Assembly: GCA_023263465.1 (NCBI GenBank)
Contig: JALQWV010000137.1
Coordinates: 1-8,871, forward strand
Origin: Ilumatobacteraceae bacterium
GTDB taxonomy: Bacteria; Actinomycetota; Acidimicrobiia; Acidimicrobiales; Ilumatobacteraceae
Reading direction: 5' to 3'
Length of the DNA: 8,871 nt
Below the pieces are notes generated by a model. The model searched no databases. It saw only the letters and a list, made by a program, of their open reading frames with translations, and was not told where the DNA came from. The position numbers were made by a program, and so were the translations under genes. This document shows positions 6,414 to 8,871 of this stretch, piece after piece (within the stretch, counting starts at the first letter, position 1; the number at the start of each line of letters is the position of its first letter).

Positions 6414-7384
6414 AAATGCCAGGCGAATTCGCCCCTCATGAGCGAACCGTCATTTGTTGGCCATCTCGACTTGATCTCTACGGCGATCATATTGGTGATG
6501 CTCGATTAGCCCATGCAGCATTGGCGAAAACCATTTCCGGGTTCGAACCAGTGACCATGATTGCCAATTCGCAAGACGCTGAACGCGCGCGTTTGCTGTG
6601 TGGAGACGCGGTTGAAGTAGTTGAACTTCCTTTAGATGATTCTTGGTTCCGTGACACTGGCCCTATCTACGTGTTTGATGGCGACAAGCGATTTGCCGGA
6701 AATTGGGTCTTCAACGGATGGGGAAACAAGTTTGTTCCATTCGACAAGGATGCAGCGCTTGCACATTCGTTTGCCGAACTTATGGGTCACGAAGTGCGCA
6801 ACATTGACATGGTGTTAGAAGGCGGGTCAATCACTGTTGACGGAACGGGGTTGCTTGCCACAACCGAGCAGTGTTTGTTGAACCCGAACCGCAATCCAAA
6901 CCTGTCTCGCGAACAAATTGCCGCCACATTGAAGCACGAACTTGGCGCAACAGAAGTGATGTGGTTGCCGTATGGTTTATCGCTTGACGAAGACACTGAC
7001 GGTCATGTCGACAACGTCGCGTGCTTCACTGCGCCGCGCACATTGGTGATGCAGGGATGTGATGATAAATCGGTGAGTGACTTTGATCGACTTGCTCAAA
7101 ACCGTCGTGTTGCTGAAACCTTTGATATAACGATTCGTGAGGTTCCAGTGCTTCCACGCATTGATGTGCACGGGGTAACGGTGCAAGTTCCATACCTCAA
7201 CTTCTACTTAGTAAACGGCGCAGTCATTGTTCCTGTGTGTGGTCACACTGCAGACGACGACATGCTGGCACTGATATCCGAATTTGTTCCTGACAGGCAA
7301 GTAGTTGGCTTGGACATTGGCGCAATTCTTGCCTTTGGCGGTGGTGGCATTCACTGCATTACGCAGCAAATTCCAGCGTTCTAA
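6410..7384 (+). CDS. aguA: Agmatine deiminase
   Basis: 324 residues, at the short end of the family. It converts agmatine and water to N-carbamoylputrescine and ammonia, the substrate of AguB. This is a guanidino-group-modifying (pentein) fold. Motifs run in order: FAPHERTVICWPSR at the N-terminus, DDSWFRDTGP (W79, D82), NGWGNKF, LEGGS (E137), DTDGHVDN (H199, D201), and the nucleophile C316 in GGGGIHCITQQIP. Most homologues I recall have GGGNIHC, so an Asn-to-Gly change may sit next to the nucleophile. The start GTG at 6410 overlaps the aguB stop and has GGAG 10 bases upstream (6396-6399). An ATG at 6416 is the alternative, costing two residues. Arginine decarboxylase, the agmatine source, is not in the window. 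Confidence 0.94.
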   Translation: MKMPGEFAPHERTVICWPSRLDLYGDHIGDARLAHAALAKTISGFEPVTMIANSQDAERARLLCGDAVEVVELPLDDSWFRDTGPIYVFDGDKRFAGNWVFNGWGNKFVPFDKDAALAHSFAELMGHEVRNIDMVLEGGSITVDGTGLLATTEQCLLNPNRNPNLSREQIAATLKHELGATEVMWLPYGLSLDEDTDGHVDNVACFTAPRTLVMQGCDDKSVSDFDRLAQNRRVAETFDITIREVPVLPRIDVHGVTVQVPYLNFYLVNGAVIVPVCGHTADDDMLALISEFVPDRQVVGLDIGAILAFGGGGIHCITQQIPAF

Positions 7385-7392
7385 TTACGCGG

Positions 7393-8871
7393 TCAAACTG
7401 GAGCGTCCATGTGACGAAGTGGAGTGACTTGTTGCGGCAAGTTGTCCCACATGTCGGCAAGCAAGCTTTCACGCATGGCTTTTGCTTTCGGATCATTCCA
7501 TAAGTTCACATGTTGCAGGGGGTCGTGCGTGAGGTCGTAGAGTTCGCCTTCGCCGGCTTCGTTCATCGTGCCCGGCAATGCAGCGGTGCACACCCAGTTA
7601 TCTCGACAGATCGTGCGCAGGTGCACAATCTTGCCGAATAACACGCTGTCCCACTCGGTGAGTACACGCTCGTGTCCAAGCGATCTTGCGTCGTTATTGG
7701 TGTGCGGCAACCGTGGTGCTTCTACGTAACTTGGCTGTTCCAGCCCAGCAATGTGAGCAAATGTTGCAGCAAGGGAAACCAGTCCTACTGGTGCGCTCAC
7801 TCGGGCTGGTTCGATATGTGAACTTGGGGCTGGTCGCCAAATGAGCGGCAGACGCATGAGCGCATCAACGTGATACGGGCCCTTGAATAAAAAGCCAAAA
7901 TCGCCCTGAAACTCGCCATGATCGGTGGTGTACAACACATCGAGGTCGTTTCCCCAACCGCGAGACTCGATCGCATTCATGACCGAACCAATGGCTTCGT
8001 CAATGAGTTCGTTTTCTACATGCGTGTAGGCGTTTACTTCTCGCACCTGGTCGGCAGTCAGCGTTGAAGGGACCCACTTCGCTGGCGCTTCGTAGTTGGA
8101 AACAAAAGTGCCGTCGTACCAGCCACGCCAATGACGCAATTTTGTATCAATAATTTTTTCGCGCTTTGTTGCATCGGCAATGTATCCCTCTGGCAACTCG
8201 AGATCTTTCCAATTCACGCGGTGCATTTCGGATGCAGGTGGATCCCATGGGTGATGCGGGTCAGGAAAACTCATCCAGCAAAACCAATCGCGATCATCGG
8301 GAAGAGATTGCAACCACGCGATCGTGCGTTGAGCAACCCATTCGGTGTGATACCACTCGCGCGGAATTGCATTGACCTTTATCTGTGGAGCGTTCGTATC
8401 GCCACCACCCTCAGCGTTTACCTGAAGTTCGCGATCCAGAACGTTGTAATAGTTGCCAATCATCTCCGGATGATTAGCGCGGATCCACTGCGAATAATGC
8501 AATTGACCTGCTGCTCCGTGTGTTGCGAGTTCCATGTGATCAAAGCCACGATGCGGGTCATGTGGATTGTCGGTATTGATGAGCTCCGCACCTAAACGGT
8601 TTTCAGTAAATCGCAAGAATGGATCAAGTAGTGGTTCAAAATGTGCTTTGCCAATGAGTGCAGTTGCGTACCCAGCCTCACGCAAGTCGGCGGCAATACT
8701 TGGCGCATCTTCTGGAAGAGGAACGCCATTCATCCACACACCGTGGGTACTGACATGTTGGCCAGTGAGCATGGTGCTTCGAGATGGCATACACACCACG
8801 TTTTCGGGCGAGAGCAACGACATGGGTGATTTCGTCGGTCTCGACGATCTCATGACCGAAAACCCGCGAGT
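7393..8871 (-). CDS. Sulfatase (formylglycine-dependent, arylsulfatase A-like), 5' end outside window
   Basis: About 492 codons are visible, and the frame is still open at the window edge. Sulfatases hydrolyse sulfate esters, often in the periplasm or outside the cell. Numbering from the ATG at 8853, C21-M-P-S-R is the C-x-P-S-R motif whose Cys becomes formylglycine. GKAHF (K69), FPDPHHPWDPP (H200/H201), TTDHGEFQGDFG (D311, H312, metal) and KGPYH (K324) complete the active site. The N-terminal metal-binding segment that normally lies some 35-50 residues before the Cys is not visible, so the ATG at 8853 is unlikely to be the true start. The residues just before the motif do not show the usual N-[IL]-D-x-L-A pattern. 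The natural substrate is not predictable. The gene converges on aguA with an 8-base gap and no clear terminator. Confidence 0.9.
   Translation of the reverse strand, partial: TRGFSVMRSSRPTKSPMSLLSPENVVCMPSRSTMLTGQHVSTHGVWMNGVPLPEDAPSIAADLREAGYATALIGKAHFEPLLDPFLRFTENRLGAELINTDNPHDPHRGFDHMELATHGAAGQLHYSQWIRANHPEMIGNYYNVLDRELQVNAEGGGDTNAPQIKVNAIPREWYHTEWVAQRTIAWLQSLPDDRDWFCWMSFPDPHHPWDPPASEMHRVNWKDLELPEGYIADATKREKIIDTKLRHWRGWYDGTFVSNYEAPAKWVPSTLTADQVREVNAYTHVENELIDEAIGSVMNAIESRGWGNDLDVLYTTDHGEFQGDFGFLFKGPYHVDALMRLPLIWRPAPSSHIEPARVSAPVGLVSLAATFAHIAGLEQPSYVEAPRLPHTNNDARSLGHERVLTEWDSVLFGKIVHLRTICRDNWVCTAALPGTMNEAGEGELYDLTHDPLQHVNLWNDPKAKAMRESLLADMWDNLPQQVTPLRHMDAPV

Noticed and set aside
7385..7406. 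Possible terminator between aguA and the sulfatase gene
   Set aside because: Only a 4-base complementary pair (ACGC/GCGT) with a 12-base loop could be found, with no T run on either side.
8131..8595. Plus-strand open frame of 154 codons opposite the sulfatase
   Set aside because: The sulfatase metal-site and fold motifs are on the minus strand. The antisense translation shows no domain and an excess of Cys, Arg and Ile.
1..8871. Mobile element, phage, toxin-antitoxin, defence system or CRISPR
   Set aside because: No transposase, integrase, terminal repeats, spaced direct repeats or defence-type domains were seen. Every gene is metabolic, transport or enzymatic.

Overview
This window looks like a compact bacterial chromosome segment of roughly even base composition, most likely from an actinobacterium. 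An aquatic Acidimicrobiia-type lineage is my best guess, and it is low-confidence inference. Pointers are the actinobacterial style of the Asd C-terminus and the cytidine deaminase, a plausible leaderless promoter, and a cysteine-type (probably thioredoxin-dependent) glutathione peroxidase. I saw no mobile element, CRISPR array, tRNA or rRNA. Almost all of the window is coding, and the longest stretch without a gene is about 78 bases.

Layout. (1) 1-152, plus strand: the last 49 codons of aspartate-semialdehyde dehydrogenase (asd). (2) 157-3644, minus strand, transcribed right to left: a nucleoside-salvage operon of purine nucleoside phosphorylase, an MTA/SAH-deaminase-like amidohydrolase (4-base ATGA overlap), cytidine deaminase, and a phytanoyl-CoA-dioxygenase-family Fe(II)/2-oxoglutarate oxygenase. 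The oxygenase strongly resembles the animal PHYHD1 protein as I recall it. (3) 3704-4324, plus strand: a solitary biotin-uptake S component, BioY, divergent from the nucleoside operon. (4) 4339-4926, minus strand: a small class I SAM-dependent methyltransferase, convergent with bioY. (5) 5005-7384, plus strand: a glutathione peroxidase, then aguB (N-carbamoylputrescine amidohydrolase) and aguA (agmatine deiminase, 4-base GTGA overlap). AguA and AguB are the two steps from agmatine to putrescine. (6) 7393-8871, minus strand: a formylglycine-type sulfatase whose 5' end lies beyond the window.

How the genes work together. The minus-strand operon can be read as a route that deaminates adenine-type nucleosides (MTA, SAH or adenosine) and cytidine, then cleaves the resulting 6-oxopurine nucleosides by phosphorolysis. 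The phosphorylase keeps the Glu/Asn pair typical of inosine/guanosine-specific enzymes, which fits a deaminate-then-phosphorolyse order. The plus-strand operon makes putrescine from agmatine and places a thiol peroxidase at its head. The least explained parts are the PHYHD1-like oxygenase at the end of the nucleoside operon, the symmetric divergent promoter region between the phosphorylase and bioY, and the reading frame just upstream of the sulfatase active-site motif.
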